From JBCBDX01 sp038529265 (GTDB lineage Bacteria; Pseudomonadota; Alphaproteobacteria; Rhizobiales; Rhizobiaceae), in the NCBI GenBank assembly GCA_038529265.1, contig JBCBDX010000004.1, positions 62,001 through 126,000 of the forward strand: a stretch of 64,000 bases of DNA. Direction: 5' to 3'. Within the stretch, counting starts at the first letter, position 1. Each line of letters starts with the position of its first letter. This document shows, piece by piece, positions 17,815 to 27,031 of this stretch. Below the pieces are notes generated by a model. The model was not told the origin of the DNA. It saw only the letters and a program-made list of their open reading frames with translations, and made no database searches. The translations under genes were made by a program, and so were the position numbers.

Positions 17815-18945
17815 ATGATGACGCAACCGACACCTCCTGATTCCGACGAAGATGATGCCGGATTGCGAAAGCCGGATAAACCACTTCGTCGAGGATGGAC
17901 AACCGGTGCCTGCGCAACCGCTGCCACAAAAGCCGCTCTTACCGCACTACTCGGCGATGACTTTCAAGATCCGGTTTCCATCACCCTGCCAAAGGGTGAA
18001 ACACCAAGCTTCGTGCTGGCACATGAAAACCGAAGCGAAGACTTTGCTGAGGCGGGCATCATCAAGGACGCAGGCGACGATCCCGATGTCACCCATGGGG
18101 CGATGATAGTCGCGCGTGTCAGGCATGCAGGCCCGGGCACCGGTATCTTTTTCAACGCAGGTGAAGGTGTTGGCATGGTCACAAAGAAAGGGCTGCCTAT
18201 TGAACCTGGCGAACCCGCGATCAATCCCGTGCCACGACAAATGATCACTCAGATTGCTGAGGAGCTGGCCGCGCAACACAATATCGCGCCGAACTTCGAA
18301 ATCACAATCTCTGTGCCGGGCGGCGAGGCACTGGCACAAAAAACGTGGAATCCGAGACTTGGTATTGTCGGTGGGATATCAATCCTTGGGACCACTGGTG
18401 TAGTCCACCCGTTTTCTTGCGCAGCCTGGATCCATTCCATCCATCGGGGTGTGGACGTTGCACGCGCTGCGGGTCTGAAAGAAGTCTACGCCGCAACCGG
18501 CTCAACCTCAGAAGCTGCAATCATCCGCGAGTTCCAACCGCCAGAAATTTCGCTCATTGATATGGGGGACTTTGCCGGCGGGCTTTTAAAGTACTTGCGT
18601 GCTCACCCGATCCCAAAACTCACCATCGCAGGAGGCTTTGCTAAACTAACCAAGCTGGCGCAAGGCCATCTGGATTTGCACTCGTCACGCAGTCAGGTCG
18701 ACATGGCCTTTCTTGCATCTGTCGCGCGTAAATCGGGCTTGAATCAACAGGCGAGCTTATCGATTCAAAACGCGAATACGGCCAAGGAAGCGCTTGAAAT
18801 AGCAGAGGAAAATCAGATTAACCTGGCAATTGAAACGGCGAACAAAGCTGCTGAAGTGGCGCATGAAGTTGTTAGGGAACAAAACACTGCGGTCGACATA
18901 CTGGTAGTCGACCGCACCGGACAAATTCTGGCAAAGTCTTCCTAA
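17815..18945 (+). CDS. cbiD: Cobalt-precorrin-5B C1-methyltransferase CbiD
   Basis: This 376-residue enzyme methylates C1 of the contracted corrin ring in the early-cobalt (anaerobic-type) pathway. The family signature LRRGWTTGACATAATKAAL sits near residue 25, and ITISVPGGEALAQKTWNPRLGIVGGISILGT near residue 165. Two consecutive ATG codons (17815, 17818) make the exact start uncertain by one residue. It is divergent from cobA and followed two bases later by cobK. Its presence together with cobN is notable. Confidence 0.94.
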   Translation: MMTQPTPPDSDEDDAGLRKPDKPLRRGWTTGACATAATKAALTALLGDDFQDPVSITLPKGETPSFVLAHENRSEDFAEAGIIKDAGDDPDVTHGAMIVARVRHAGPGTGIFFNAGEGVGMVTKKGLPIEPGEPAINPVPRQMITQIAEELAAQHNIAPNFEITISVPGGEALAQKTWNPRLGIVGGISILGTTGVVHPFSCAAWIHSIHRGVDVARAAGLKEVYAATGSTSEAAIIREFQPPEISLIDMGDFAGGLLKYLRAHPIPKLTIAGGFAKLTKLAQGHLDLHSSRSQVDMAFLASVARKSGLNQQASLSIQNANTAKEALEIAEENQINLAIETANKAAEVAHEVVREQNTAVDILVVDRTGQILAKSS

Positions 18946-18947
18946 CA

Positions 18948-19640
18948 ATGGCTGAGAAAATACTCATCCTCGGCGGCACCAAAGAGGCGTCTCAGTTGGC
19001 AAGCGACCTCGTTGCCATCCACGGCAATGAAGCTGTAATCAGCTCTTTGGCAGGGCGTACAAAGGAACCAAAACCGGTCGCCGGTCAAGTTCGTATTGGA
19101 GGCTTTGGCGGGGTAGAAGGCTTGACCAGGTTCCTCGTTGCAGAGGGTATCAGCGAAGTTATCGATGCGACCCATCCCTTCGCTAAGCAGATTAGCGCCA
19201 ACGCCGTGGAAGCCTGCCGTCAAGCCGGAATAGCACTCGATGTGAGAACGCGGCAACCTTGGAAGAGGCAACCGAGTGACATTTGGATTGAAGTTAAAAG
19301 CCTACAGGAAGCACGTCAGCAAATTCCAGCAAATGCGATTGTCCTGTTGGCAATCGGCGCTCAACACTTAGGCGCTTTCCAAGGGCTAACACATGCAACA
19401 CTGGTAGCTCGCACCGTTGATGGCCCCACCTCAGAACAGGAAAACATGGTCGATGCTTGGATTGTAGGTCGCCCCTCTATCGACGTGGATGAAGAGGCAC
19501 GGCTTTTGAAGGATCAGCACATAACCCACATTGTGTGCCGAAACTCGGGCGGCAAAGGCGCCTATGCCAAGATCGCCGCGGCGAGGCGCCTCGGTATTCC
19601 GATTATCATCGTCCAACACCCCACTGTTCCGCATTTGTGA
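18948..19640 (+). CDS. cobK: Precorrin-6A reductase CobK (CbiJ)
   Basis: This 230-residue NADPH-dependent reductase reduces the macrocycle of (cobalt-)precorrin-6A. The N-terminal ILILGGTKEASQLA and the central VIDATHPFAKQISANA motifs are characteristic of CobK/CbiJ. It starts two bases after the cbiD stop, so both are one transcription unit. The family acts on either the cobalt-containing or cobalt-free intermediate; sequence alone does not decide. Confidence 0.94.
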   Translation: MAEKILILGGTKEASQLASDLVAIHGNEAVISSLAGRTKEPKPVAGQVRIGGFGGVEGLTRFLVAEGISEVIDATHPFAKQISANAVEACRQAGIALDVRTRQPWKRQPSDIWIEVKSLQEARQQIPANAIVLLAIGAQHLGAFQGLTHATLVARTVDGPTSEQENMVDAWIVGRPSIDVDEEARLLKDQHITHIVCRNSGGKGAYAKIAAARRLGIPIIIVQHPTVPHL

Positions 19641-19718
19641 ACGATTAGTCACCATTTTTGCAGATTGCATTGACGCGTCGTGTGGTCAATTTCGGTGCTT
19701 CTGAGAAAGGCAAATCTT

Positions 19719-20075
19719 ATGGAACTTATCAAACGATACGGAATCTGGTGCGCAATCATCTTGAGCGCGTTGGCATTCGGCGCAGCTGGCATTTTCAAAC
19801 TCATGGGCACGCCTGAGTTACACCAGTCTGTCGCTTTGCTGGGCCTACCGGGTTGGTTCGGATACTTCATTGGCGGTGCAGAAGTTGCGGGCGCTATCGG
19901 TCTGTTATTTGCTCGCACGCGTCTTTTGGCAGCACTTGGGCTCGCCATTATTATGGTCGGCGCAGTCTATTTTCATGTCGCTTACACACCGATCGGCCAA
20001 ACGGTACCAGCTCTGGTTCTCTTGGGCTTCATGTTACTGGTGGCGCACTACCAGCGCGGTAGAGTAACCGTCTGA
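19719..20075 (+). CDS. DoxX-like four-helix membrane protein
   Basis: About 118 residues from the ATG at 19719, which follows an AAAGG ribosome-binding site; a start at 19680 would add thirteen residues. Four hydrophobic segments span nearly the whole protein, with a GIFKLMGTP motif after the first helix as in DoxX/DoxX_2 family members. The biochemical role of this family is not well defined. It is separated from cobK by 78 bases and followed by a hairpin terminator. Membership in cobalamin metabolism is not implied. Confidence 0.7.
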   Translation: MELIKRYGIWCAIILSALAFGAAGIFKLMGTPELHQSVALLGLPGWFGYFIGGAEVAGAIGLLFARTRLLAALGLAIIMVGAVYFHVAYTPIGQTVPALVLLGFMLLVAHYQRGRVTV

Positions 20076-20095
20076 GCTGCTATAAGAATAGGCTC

Positions 20096-20126
20096 GGCCC
20101 GCGTAATCGCGGCCCGGTGCTTTTTA
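20096..20126 (+). terminator. Hairpin terminator after DoxX-like gene
   Basis: GGCCCGCG, loop TAAT, CGCGGCCC forms a GC-rich stem with one mismatch, followed by GGTGCTTTTT. It lies between the converging DoxX-like gene and the DUF4139 gene. The T run is on the plus strand, so it serves the DoxX-like gene best. Confidence 0.6.
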
Positions 20127-20128
20127 CA

Positions 20129-21799
20129 CTATTGAATTTGGCTGATGAGCATTTCGCGCGGCCACGTAATTTCGTAGCCGATTTTTATCTGCTCTTCGCC
20201 CCCAGCTGCCAGATCATAGTCAAATGCAATCACGCCGCGTTGACCATCGACATCGGTTTCAGATGCTAACGTGTTGTCGCGAAGCGCTTCGACTTCAATA
20301 TTCTCGTGATCGCTAACCGGCATACGGTCAACAATGCGTACCGGCATCGCAAAATCATGATTGTTGATAATGTTGATTTCAGCGATCCGGCGTTCGACGT
20401 TTGACGAAACCAGGATACCGGTTTCGCCCGTTTTACGGTCACGCTCAATGCGTTCAACGTTCACAAAATCATCGTTACCAAAGCCCAGCTGATGCGTTTC
20501 ACCCGGCGCGAGCAGTGGCATTTGTCCGCGACCAATATAGGTGCCGTCCCGGTTTAGAAGCACTTCACCCGGCAGATAGGTGGCTTCACCGGCCAACTCG
20601 AACTCAGCCATCAAATAGGCGGTCGGATCAATGCGCGGAACGCTCAGAGCACTGACATCTACAGACCATGAGTCGACACCCAAAAGCACCGACTTTGCTT
20701 CGCGTGTGTTAGCGACCGTGACACGATCCGCGATTTTAAAGCTGGCGTTGAACCCGCCCGTGTTCATAGCGGCAACTTTTTCAGCAACCGCCTCCAGCTC
20801 TGGCGCGGCTTGCGCACTTGCTCCCGCACTTGGTGAGGCGTCCATCATCATGAATTCAGCGTCTGAACTCGTCTGGCGTTGCCTGGACGCCCGTTCAGCT
20901 TGAACGGCAATTGGCTGCCTGAGGTTCAAGACATTTGCATAAAGTTCAGGCGCGTTTGTCGCCGCGGTCGGACGCGCAGTTGACAAGATCAACTCGACAT
21001 CATCCCAGCTTTCTTGCGTTGCCTGTTGAACCAGAGCACGACGCTTGATCCCGATTTCAATGTCTTCAACACCATCTTCGAGCGATAAATTGGCATCGTA
21101 AATTGCGCGCCAAGCGGCATCGCGAACATTATACTTGATATCGAAATCCGCCGACATGTCAGAAGCTGCAGAAACGGCAATTTCAACGATTGTGCGTTGT
21201 TGGCGCTTGGGCGCAAGGAGGGATAGCTCCGTGCGCAATCTCGAAATCTCTTTTTGCGTTTCCCGCTGCAGCGCACGCGTTTCTGTCGCTTGCTTGTTCA
21301 GTGAGGACATCTCGTCGGCAACAATAGAAAGCGTCTCCGAAAGCGAAATGGCAGAAAACACAGCTTCAGGTCCAGCAGGAGATGAAGATCGGACCAAGGA
21401 CTGTAGTAGCTCGCGTCGCACTTGAATATCGGCCTGCTGCTGCTGCAATGAACGGACAAGATCATCGAGTTCTTCCAAGCGTGTTTCAACGCGTTTACGA
21501 TCTTCGTCGGTCCCACCGCTTTCCAGAACATCAAAACGGACATCGACACCGCCAATAGCCATTGACCCATTTGCGATCCCTGTGACACGCACGCTTGCCG
21601 GATCAATCCGCGCGGGCAGATCATCGATGATGATTATGTGTTCGCCAGCAGAAATATCCAAAGTCGAGATGCGGGTCACCTGCGCGCCGGACGGGTAAAC
21701 AGTGACCGCGTCGATCTTGCTGTCGGGTTCAAATGTGGCTGCCAGCGCCGTTGGCGATACAGCAGATGCCAAAAGTGTCGCGAAAAGAATGCGTTTCAT
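20129..21799 (-). CDS. DUF4139/DUF4140 (mucoidy inhibitor A-like) secreted protein
   Basis: This 556-residue protein has an N-terminal signal peptide (MKRILFATLLASAVSPTALA). A DUF4140-like beta domain covers about residues 25-125, a coiled coil about 85-215 (QQQADIQVRRELL, TETRALQRETQKEISRL), and DUF4139 the C-terminal part, with the ending GGEEQIKIGYEITWP. The function of this family is not established; the name comes from a Streptomyces mucoidy phenotype. It is a single gene inside the cobalamin region, read in the same direction as cobM but separated by 100 bases. Confidence 0.82.
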   Translation of the reverse strand: MKRILFATLLASAVSPTALAATFEPDSKIDAVTVYPSGAQVTRISTLDISAGEHIIIIDDLPARIDPASVRVTGIANGSMAIGGVDVRFDVLESGGTDEDRKRVETRLEELDDLVRSLQQQQADIQVRRELLQSLVRSSSPAGPEAVFSAISLSETLSIVADEMSSLNKQATETRALQRETQKEISRLRTELSLLAPKRQQRTIVEIAVSAASDMSADFDIKYNVRDAAWRAIYDANLSLEDGVEDIEIGIKRRALVQQATQESWDDVELILSTARPTAATNAPELYANVLNLRQPIAVQAERASRQRQTSSDAEFMMMDASPSAGASAQAAPELEAVAEKVAAMNTGGFNASFKIADRVTVANTREAKSVLLGVDSWSVDVSALSVPRIDPTAYLMAEFELAGEATYLPGEVLLNRDGTYIGRGQMPLLAPGETHQLGFGNDDFVNVERIERDRKTGETGILVSSNVERRIAEINIINNHDFAMPVRIVDRMPVSDHENIEVEALRDNTLASETDVDGQRGVIAFDYDLAAGGEEQIKIGYEITWPREMLISQIQ

Positions 21800-21902
21800 T
21801 CCAGTGTCTCCGATTGAACATCGGGCATCACTCCACCCAAATCATGGCCGGAACACGGCTTTTCACGATTTATGTTGCCTTGAAACAATAAACAGCTTGA
21901 AG

Positions 21903-22679
21903 CTAAGCGCGCTGAGCCTTCTTACCGGCATTGCGTAGCACATGGCTGAAGTCCGAATTGTAAAGGTCACTGTCCCGAAACGAGACCTCACCAAAGACTT
22001 TGCCGACGAGCACCAGGGCCGTTCGAGTAATCTTGGCCTTGCGGACTTCCTGTTTCATTTCAGCAAGTGTCGTGCGGATATACAGTTCGTCCGGCCATGT
22101 TGCGCGGTAGGCAATCACAACCGGACAGTCAGCGCCGTAATAAGGTTCTAGCGCGTTGAAGATGTAGTCCAGATTGCGAATCGACAAATGGATGGCAAGG
22201 GTCGCCTTGGATTGACCCAATATCTCCAACTGCTCACCATCGGGCATGGAAGAGGCCTTCATGCCGGTGCGGGTTGCGATGACAGTCTGAGCGATTTCCG
22301 GCAATGTCAGTTCAGTCTTTAGCTGAGCGGCCGCTGCCGCAAAGGCGGGCACACCCGGCGTCACATCATACTCAATACCAGCTGCATCCAAACGGCGCAT
22401 TTGCTCCGCGACGGCCCCGTAAATGGAGGGGTCTCCGGAGTGAACGCGTGCAACATCTTTGCCCTCACTGTGCGCCTGCTCAATCACATCCATGATCTGA
22501 TCAAGGTGCATAGGCGCCGTATCCATTACCAGCGCGTCGGCCGGTGCAGCACGCACAATCTCTTCAGGCACCAAGGAACCGGCGTAGAGACAGACAGGGC
22601 AGCTCTCGATGAGCCGCAATCCGCGCACGGTAATGAGATCGGGTGCGCCAGGGCCCGCTCCGATAAAATGAACACTCAT
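21903..22679 (-). CDS. cobM: Precorrin-4 C11-methyltransferase CobM (CbiF)
   Basis: This 258-residue SAM-dependent methyltransferase acts on C11 of (cobalt-)precorrin-4. The start MSVHFIGAGPGAPDLITVRG at 22679 is chosen because it begins the conserved domain and overlaps the stop of the preceding cbiG-cobJ gene by four bases; an upstream ATG at 22730 would add seventeen non-conserved residues. CLYAGSLVPEE and RVHSGDPSIYGA are CobM/CbiF signatures. It is the last gene of the long minus operon. Confidence 0.94.
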   Translation of the reverse strand: MSVHFIGAGPGAPDLITVRGLRLIESCPVCLYAGSLVPEEIVRAAPADALVMDTAPMHLDQIMDVIEQAHSEGKDVARVHSGDPSIYGAVAEQMRRLDAAGIEYDVTPGVPAFAAAAAQLKTELTLPEIAQTVIATRTGMKASSMPDGEQLEILGQSKATLAIHLSIRNLDYIFNALEPYYGADCPVVIAYRATWPDELYIRTTLAEMKQEVRKAKITRTALVLVGKVFGEVSFRDSDLYNSDFSHVLRNAGKKAQRA

Positions 22680-24499
22680 TGCATTTTTGTCCCTTGTTTG
22701 CCGCTGTACCCCCGCGGCGTGTACACCCACTCCCGTCCATCACCGGTTTTCACGGTCCGGCTATCTGATGAGCCAACAATGACGACTGTGAGCATATCAA
22801 CGTCATCCACTTGCAGCTCGCCCAGCGGCACAACACGAACCGTCTCGCCATCACGTCCCAGGTTCGTCGCTAGAATAACGGGCGTATCGAAGGGGCGATG
22901 ATTCAACAATTCATCGCGCGCCCACGCTAATTGCGTACGTCGCTTTTTGGAGACGGGGTTATAAAAAGCGATCACAAAATCACCATCTCCAGCCGCACGC
23001 ACACGGCGCTGGATATCCGCCCACGGTGTCAGTAAATCTGACAGCGAGATCGTGCAAAAGTCGTGACCCAGCGGAGCGCCTGCGCGCGCTGCCGCGCCCT
23101 GCAGCGCGGAGATACCAGGCGCATTGACCACCCCAATTCGCTTGGCTGCATCGCTAACGCCATCCTTGGCAATCAGTTCATAAACCAGTGTCGCCATGGC
23201 ATAGATACCGGCGTCACCAGAACAGACCAATGCAACCGTTCTGCCCAGGCCCGCAAGCTCCATGGCATGGCGAACGCGGTCTTCTTCTTTACCCAGATCA
23301 AAGTCGTGTCGTACCTTTCCGCCAATCAATTCGCCTACCAGATCGAGGTATAGCGAGTAACCAACGAGATCAGTTGCTTCACCGATCATTCGCGTCACTT
23401 CAGGCGACCGCCAATTGGCGCTTCCTGGTCCGATACCTACAACATAAAGCGTCCCACGCGAACGACCGGGGAGCCTGGCTTGAACGAACGGCGATGACGC
23501 ACGCGCAACCGCGACCGTGGCGCGCTCAGACTTGCGTTTAGCAACGATCAATTGGCTATCGCTACCTGCTGCGGCCAGTGCAGCTCCCTCCGCGACCCCG
23601 TGACAGCCAACCTCTTGAAACACGATATCAGAGGGTGTTGCGAGGCGCGGTGTTTCACGCTCAAGCGTTGCAGCATCGAATAACCGCAAGGGTACCGCAA
23701 GCCATGCTGCAGCTTGATTGATAGCGACTTCATCTGCCTTTAGGTCAATTGAACACACACAGCCAACTGACTCTTTTGAAAGGTTATTTTCCGCTAGAAC
23801 TTGTTGAATCAAAGTCTGAACTTCCGTAAAGGAAGCTCCTCTTTCGCAACCAATGCCAAGAGCAAGGCTCTTGGGGTGATAGACCAGCTTTTTGGGCCCG
23901 TAGGAGGTGAGAGTCTCGGTAACTTCGATAGTGTGAGACGCATCAACCTTGATCGGCAGTTCGGGCTGTTCGAGCCAGTCCGCTCCGCCAACCAGCTTAA
24001 CATCAGCGCCCGCAACCAAGTCGGCCATGAATGACTTTGCATCTTGCGGATTGGCTAGAGTGTAACCCTCCGGTGGTGCGTCCAGAGCGACGCCAAAACG
24101 CACGTCACCCGCAGTTGTCACGGCGGCTTCTACATCCAAACAAGCGGCAAGCTTGCGCGCCAGATCATTGCCTCCATGATGGCCGCCGAGAAGCGGGACA
24201 ACAGCGCTTCCATCAGCGGCGATGGTGACAACTGGGGGCTCTTCTTGCTTGTCGCCAAGAACCGAAGCCAACAGGCGGATAACAGCGCCCGACGCCATCA
24301 CAGCGATGATGGGAACGCCACTTTGAAACAATTGCTGCACGTGTGCTTTGGCTTCATCAAAAAATACGAACTGGCCATTGCTACCATTAACGCGCGAGTG
24401 CAGAGCGTGGACTTCACCACCGATGCAGGTTTGCACTTTCTTGGCAATCACAAGTGCACTCGGCGACAGGATGACGATGGCCGGATAAGGCTTGTTCAA
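22676..24499 (-). CDS. cbiG-cobJ: Fused CbiG (cobalt-precorrin-5A hydrolase) and CobJ/CbiH (C17-methyltransferase)
   Basis: This 607-residue protein joins two enzymes that act at successive stages of ring contraction. Residues about 1-345 are CbiG: VVPLLGGHHGGNDLARKLA near 100-118 and LALGIGCERGA near 212. Residues about 352-600 are CobJ/CbiH: TLYVVGIGPGSANWRSPE, LVGYSLYLDLV, CSGDAGIYAMA and FYNPVSKKR. CbiG opens the ring-A lactone and loses acetaldehyde, a step known from the early-cobalt pathway, while CobJ-type enzymes methylate C17. No internal stop or likely internal start separates the halves, so a genuine fusion is the simplest reading. It overlaps cobI and cobM by four bases. Confidence 0.9.
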   Translation of the reverse strand: MNKPYPAIVILSPSALVIAKKVQTCIGGEVHALHSRVNGSNGQFVFFDEAKAHVQQLFQSGVPIIAVMASGAVIRLLASVLGDKQEEPPVVTIAADGSAVVPLLGGHHGGNDLARKLAACLDVEAAVTTAGDVRFGVALDAPPEGYTLANPQDAKSFMADLVAGADVKLVGGADWLEQPELPIKVDASHTIEVTETLTSYGPKKLVYHPKSLALGIGCERGASFTEVQTLIQQVLAENNLSKESVGCVCSIDLKADEVAINQAAAWLAVPLRLFDAATLERETPRLATPSDIVFQEVGCHGVAEGAALAAAGSDSQLIVAKRKSERATVAVARASSPFVQARLPGRSRGTLYVVGIGPGSANWRSPEVTRMIGEATDLVGYSLYLDLVGELIGGKVRHDFDLGKEEDRVRHAMELAGLGRTVALVCSGDAGIYAMATLVYELIAKDGVSDAAKRIGVVNAPGISALQGAAARAGAPLGHDFCTISLSDLLTPWADIQRRVRAAGDGDFVIAFYNPVSKKRRTQLAWARDELLNHRPFDTPVILATNLGRDGETVRVVPLGELQVDDVDMLTVVIVGSSDSRTVKTGDGREWVYTPRGYSGKQGTKMQ

Positions 24500-25212
24500 A
24501 TCTCGTCCCTTTGCGTTTTACGCTGCACGATAATCATAGAAAAGTAAGGCACCTCACGATCCCCAAGATCGGCCAGCGGACAGGTAAATTCAGCGCCATC
24601 AATTGTCACCCGCTCCGCATAATGTGCGCGATCGAACAACGCCATGTCGTGAAGCAATGCCACAATACGTTTTGCATGCCGCCCCACCTTCATGATGACA
24701 GTAACGTCCGCAGCTGCGATCTGCGCGCGAAGTGTATCATCTTCGTTAGGCGCAGGAACAACAGTGAGTACGTCATTGCGTGACACAAGTGGCAAGCCCA
24801 ACACCGCAGCGCTGGCAAGCGGTGACGTAACACCCGGCACGACTTCGCAGGTAAAGCGCGCCGACAAGCGATCGTGCACATACATATAGGAGCCATAGAA
24901 GAACGGATCGCCTTCACAAAGAAGAACAACATTACGACCGTCCAGCAAATGCGCCGCAATATCATCTGCAGCCTGATCATAGACTTCAGCCGCCGGATAA
25001 CGCGTTGTCCGCATCGGGATGACAATCGGAATTTCGACCTTTCCCGGATGCAGCATGTCGGCAACGATAGAGCGCGCAAAGCTCTCGCCCGTGTCGGGCG
25101 CGGGATATGCGATAACTGGCGCGCCGGTGATCAAACGAAAGGCCCGCAGCGTGATGAGATCCGGAGCGCCGGGACCAACTCCGACGCCATATAGTGTGCC
25201 GAGCGCAGTCAT
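24496..25212 (-). CDS. cobI: Precorrin-2 C20-methyltransferase CobI (CbiL)
   Basis: About 238 residues from the ATG at 25212, which overlaps the cobL stop by four bases; the upstream codon at 25233 would add seven residues not seen in relatives. LYGVGVGPGAPDLITLRA is the SAM-binding start, and CEGDPFFYGSYMYV the family motif near residue 100. It methylates C20 of precorrin-2 or cobalt-precorrin-2. It is embedded in the coupled series cobH-cobL-cobI-cbiGcobJ-cobM. Confidence 0.94.
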   Translation of the reverse strand: MTALGTLYGVGVGPGAPDLITLRAFRLITGAPVIAYPAPDTGESFARSIVADMLHPGKVEIPIVIPMRTTRYPAAEVYDQAADDIAAHLLDGRNVVLLCEGDPFFYGSYMYVHDRLSARFTCEVVPGVTSPLASAAVLGLPLVSRNDVLTVVPAPNEDDTLRAQIAAADVTVIMKVGRHAKRIVALLHDMALFDRAHYAERVTIDGAEFTCPLADLGDREVPYFSMIIVQRKTQRDEI

Positions 25213-26411
25213 GACCACTTTTCCCAAAACCATTGCGTAACGGTCATGGACGGTTTCCAGCCATGGAACGGTCCAACAGGCGCGGCAGTTTCAACGGAGA
25301 TGCGCTGCAACTCGCCGCCATGCTTTTCAAAAGCCGCCAGCAATACAGCTTCACTTTCAAGCGTCACGGCGTGGGCAACCAGCCGCCCAAACGGCTTGAG
25401 CGCACCCATGGCAACATCAATTGTCGCTTCTTCAAGTCCCCCTCCGATAAAGACAGCATCCGGTGCAGGCTGACCTACCAAACAGGCAGGGGCCAACCCG
25501 TCGACCAGCTGAAGTTTCGGTGTCCCAAGTTGCTTTGCATTTTCGGTAGCCATGGCACGGCGATCCGCTTTCGGTTCAAACCCGATAGCCAAAGCTTCCG
25601 GTGCACCACGCATCCATTCGACAGCGATGGAGCCGCAGCCACAGCCGATATCCCAAAGCAATTGGCCTCTAAGCGGCACCAGCTTGGCAAGCGCCAATGC
25701 ACGAACCGTTCTCTTCGTCATCTTGCCATCGTGAACAAATGCTTCATCCGGCAAGCCCGTGCGAGGGAGTAACTGTGCATTTTCAGACGGCACACATTCA
25801 ATGGCCAATGTATGGAAGTCCGGCACGCCATCATGCGCGTGACTGGCAGTCATCTCGATGCGTTGTTCGTCAGGCCCGCCAAGGGCCGCCAGCACGGTCA
25901 AACGTGATCCACCATAACCGCGAGCCACAAGCAAGCTTGCAACATCGGTCAATGACGATCGATCCTTGGTCAAAACCAACAGCCGTGCGCCAGGGTAAAA
26001 CCACGGTACGACTTGCTCGGTGGCCCGACCATGAACCGTCAGCGTTTCAACATCAGCAAGTGACCAGCCCATGCGCGCAGAAGCCCACTGGAAGGCAGAA
26101 AGCTGGGGGTGAAATTCGATCTCGTCAAAGTTGATAGACTTTAGGATACGCGCGCCGACCGAATACCAAAGCGGGTCACCCGTTACGAGCACGACAACGC
26201 GTTTGCCCTTTTGCGCGCGCATCACCTCAATCATGGCGTCAAACGGCGACGGCCATGCAATGCGCTCCGCCTGCGTATTCCCAGCAAGCGAATGGTGCCG
26301 GTCGCCGCCGATAATCACTTCCGCTTTTTCGACTAGCGCGCGCGCTTTTGGTGACAGGCCAACCAACCCGTCTTCGCCAATACCGATAATGTGCAACCAA
26401 GGCGTGCTCAT
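25209..26411 (-). CDS. cobL: Precorrin-6Y C5,15-methyltransferase (decarboxylating) CobL (CbiE-CbiT)
   Basis: This 400-residue bifunctional enzyme has an N-terminal CbiE-like tetrapyrrole methylase domain (start LHIIGIGEDGLVGLSPKA) and a C-terminal CbiT-like Rossmann methyltransferase domain (LLWDIGCGCGSIAVEWMRG near residue 255). It methylates C5 and C15 and decarboxylates the ring-C acetate side chain. The fused form is usual in alphaproteobacteria. Its start overlaps the cobH stop by four bases. Confidence 0.94.
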   Translation of the reverse strand: MSTPWLHIIGIGEDGLVGLSPKARALVEKAEVIIGGDRHHSLAGNTQAERIAWPSPFDAMIEVMRAQKGKRVVVLVTGDPLWYSVGARILKSINFDEIEFHPQLSAFQWASARMGWSLADVETLTVHGRATEQVVPWFYPGARLLVLTKDRSSLTDVASLLVARGYGGSRLTVLAALGGPDEQRIEMTASHAHDGVPDFHTLAIECVPSENAQLLPRTGLPDEAFVHDGKMTKRTVRALALAKLVPLRGQLLWDIGCGCGSIAVEWMRGAPEALAIGFEPKADRRAMATENAKQLGTPKLQLVDGLAPACLVGQPAPDAVFIGGGLEEATIDVAMGALKPFGRLVAHAVTLESEAVLLAAFEKHGGELQRISVETAAPVGPFHGWKPSMTVTQWFWEKWS

Positions 26412-27031
26412 TTAAGCTGCCCCGCCAAAGCATTGACCACGGAAGATGCCATCGCGCTGCCGCCACGGCGCCCGTGCACCGTGATGAAACGGCTTCCACG
26501 CGGATTATCAGCCAAAGCCCGCTTGCTCTCGACAGCACCAACAAAGCCAACGGGGATACCGACGATTAGCGCAGGTACGCCTGCCCCTTCATCGATCCGT
26601 TCCAACAACCTGAACAGTGCCGTCGGCGCATTACCAATGACACAGATGGAACCGTCGAGGTGATCCCAAAGATCTACAGCGGCAGCACTGCGCGTTGTCT
26701 CATTGGATTTGCCAAGCGACGCAGCACGCGGATCGTTCAGCGTGCATGAAAGTGTGCAAATATCTGGCAAGGCTTTCGCAATGATGCCGGCGCGCACCAT
26801 TTCAACATCGCAATAGATGGTAGAACCCTGCTTCAAGGCAATTAAACCAGCCTCCGCAGCGCCGTCGCTAGCTGCGATATCGTCGACAATATCTGTCATC
26901 CCGCAAGCATGAACAAGGCGGGTCACCACCCGGGCCATGGAGTGCGAATAGACCGACAAGTCTACTTCCCGTTCAATCGTCGCGAAGGATTGGGCATAGA
27001 TGTCAGCAGGGTCGCGAACGTAATCCATCAT
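26408..27031 (-). CDS. cobH: Precorrin-8X methylmutase CobH (CbiC)
   Basis: About 207 residues. The start at 27031 (MMDYVRDPADIY) overlaps the stop of the preceding gene by four bases; a start at 27058 would add nine residues. The enzyme moves a methyl group from C11 to C12 to give hydrogenobyrinate or cobyrinate. The catalytic His lies in YSHSMARVVTRLVHACG near the N terminus, and NAPTALFRLLE and PVGFVGAVESK are family motifs. Confidence 0.94.
   Translation of the reverse strand: MMDYVRDPADIYAQSFATIEREVDLSVYSHSMARVVTRLVHACGMTDIVDDIAASDGAAEAGLIALKQGSTIYCDVEMVRAGIIAKALPDICTLSCTLNDPRAASLGKSNETTRSAAAVDLWDHLDGSICVIGNAPTALFRLLERIDEGAGVPALIVGIPVGFVGAVESKRALADNPRGSRFITVHGRRGGSAMASSVVNALAGQLK

Noticed and set aside
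17732..17929. Longer start for cobA
   Set aside because: It would overlap the divergent cbiD coding region by over 100 bases and the extra residues are not like other SUMT proteins.
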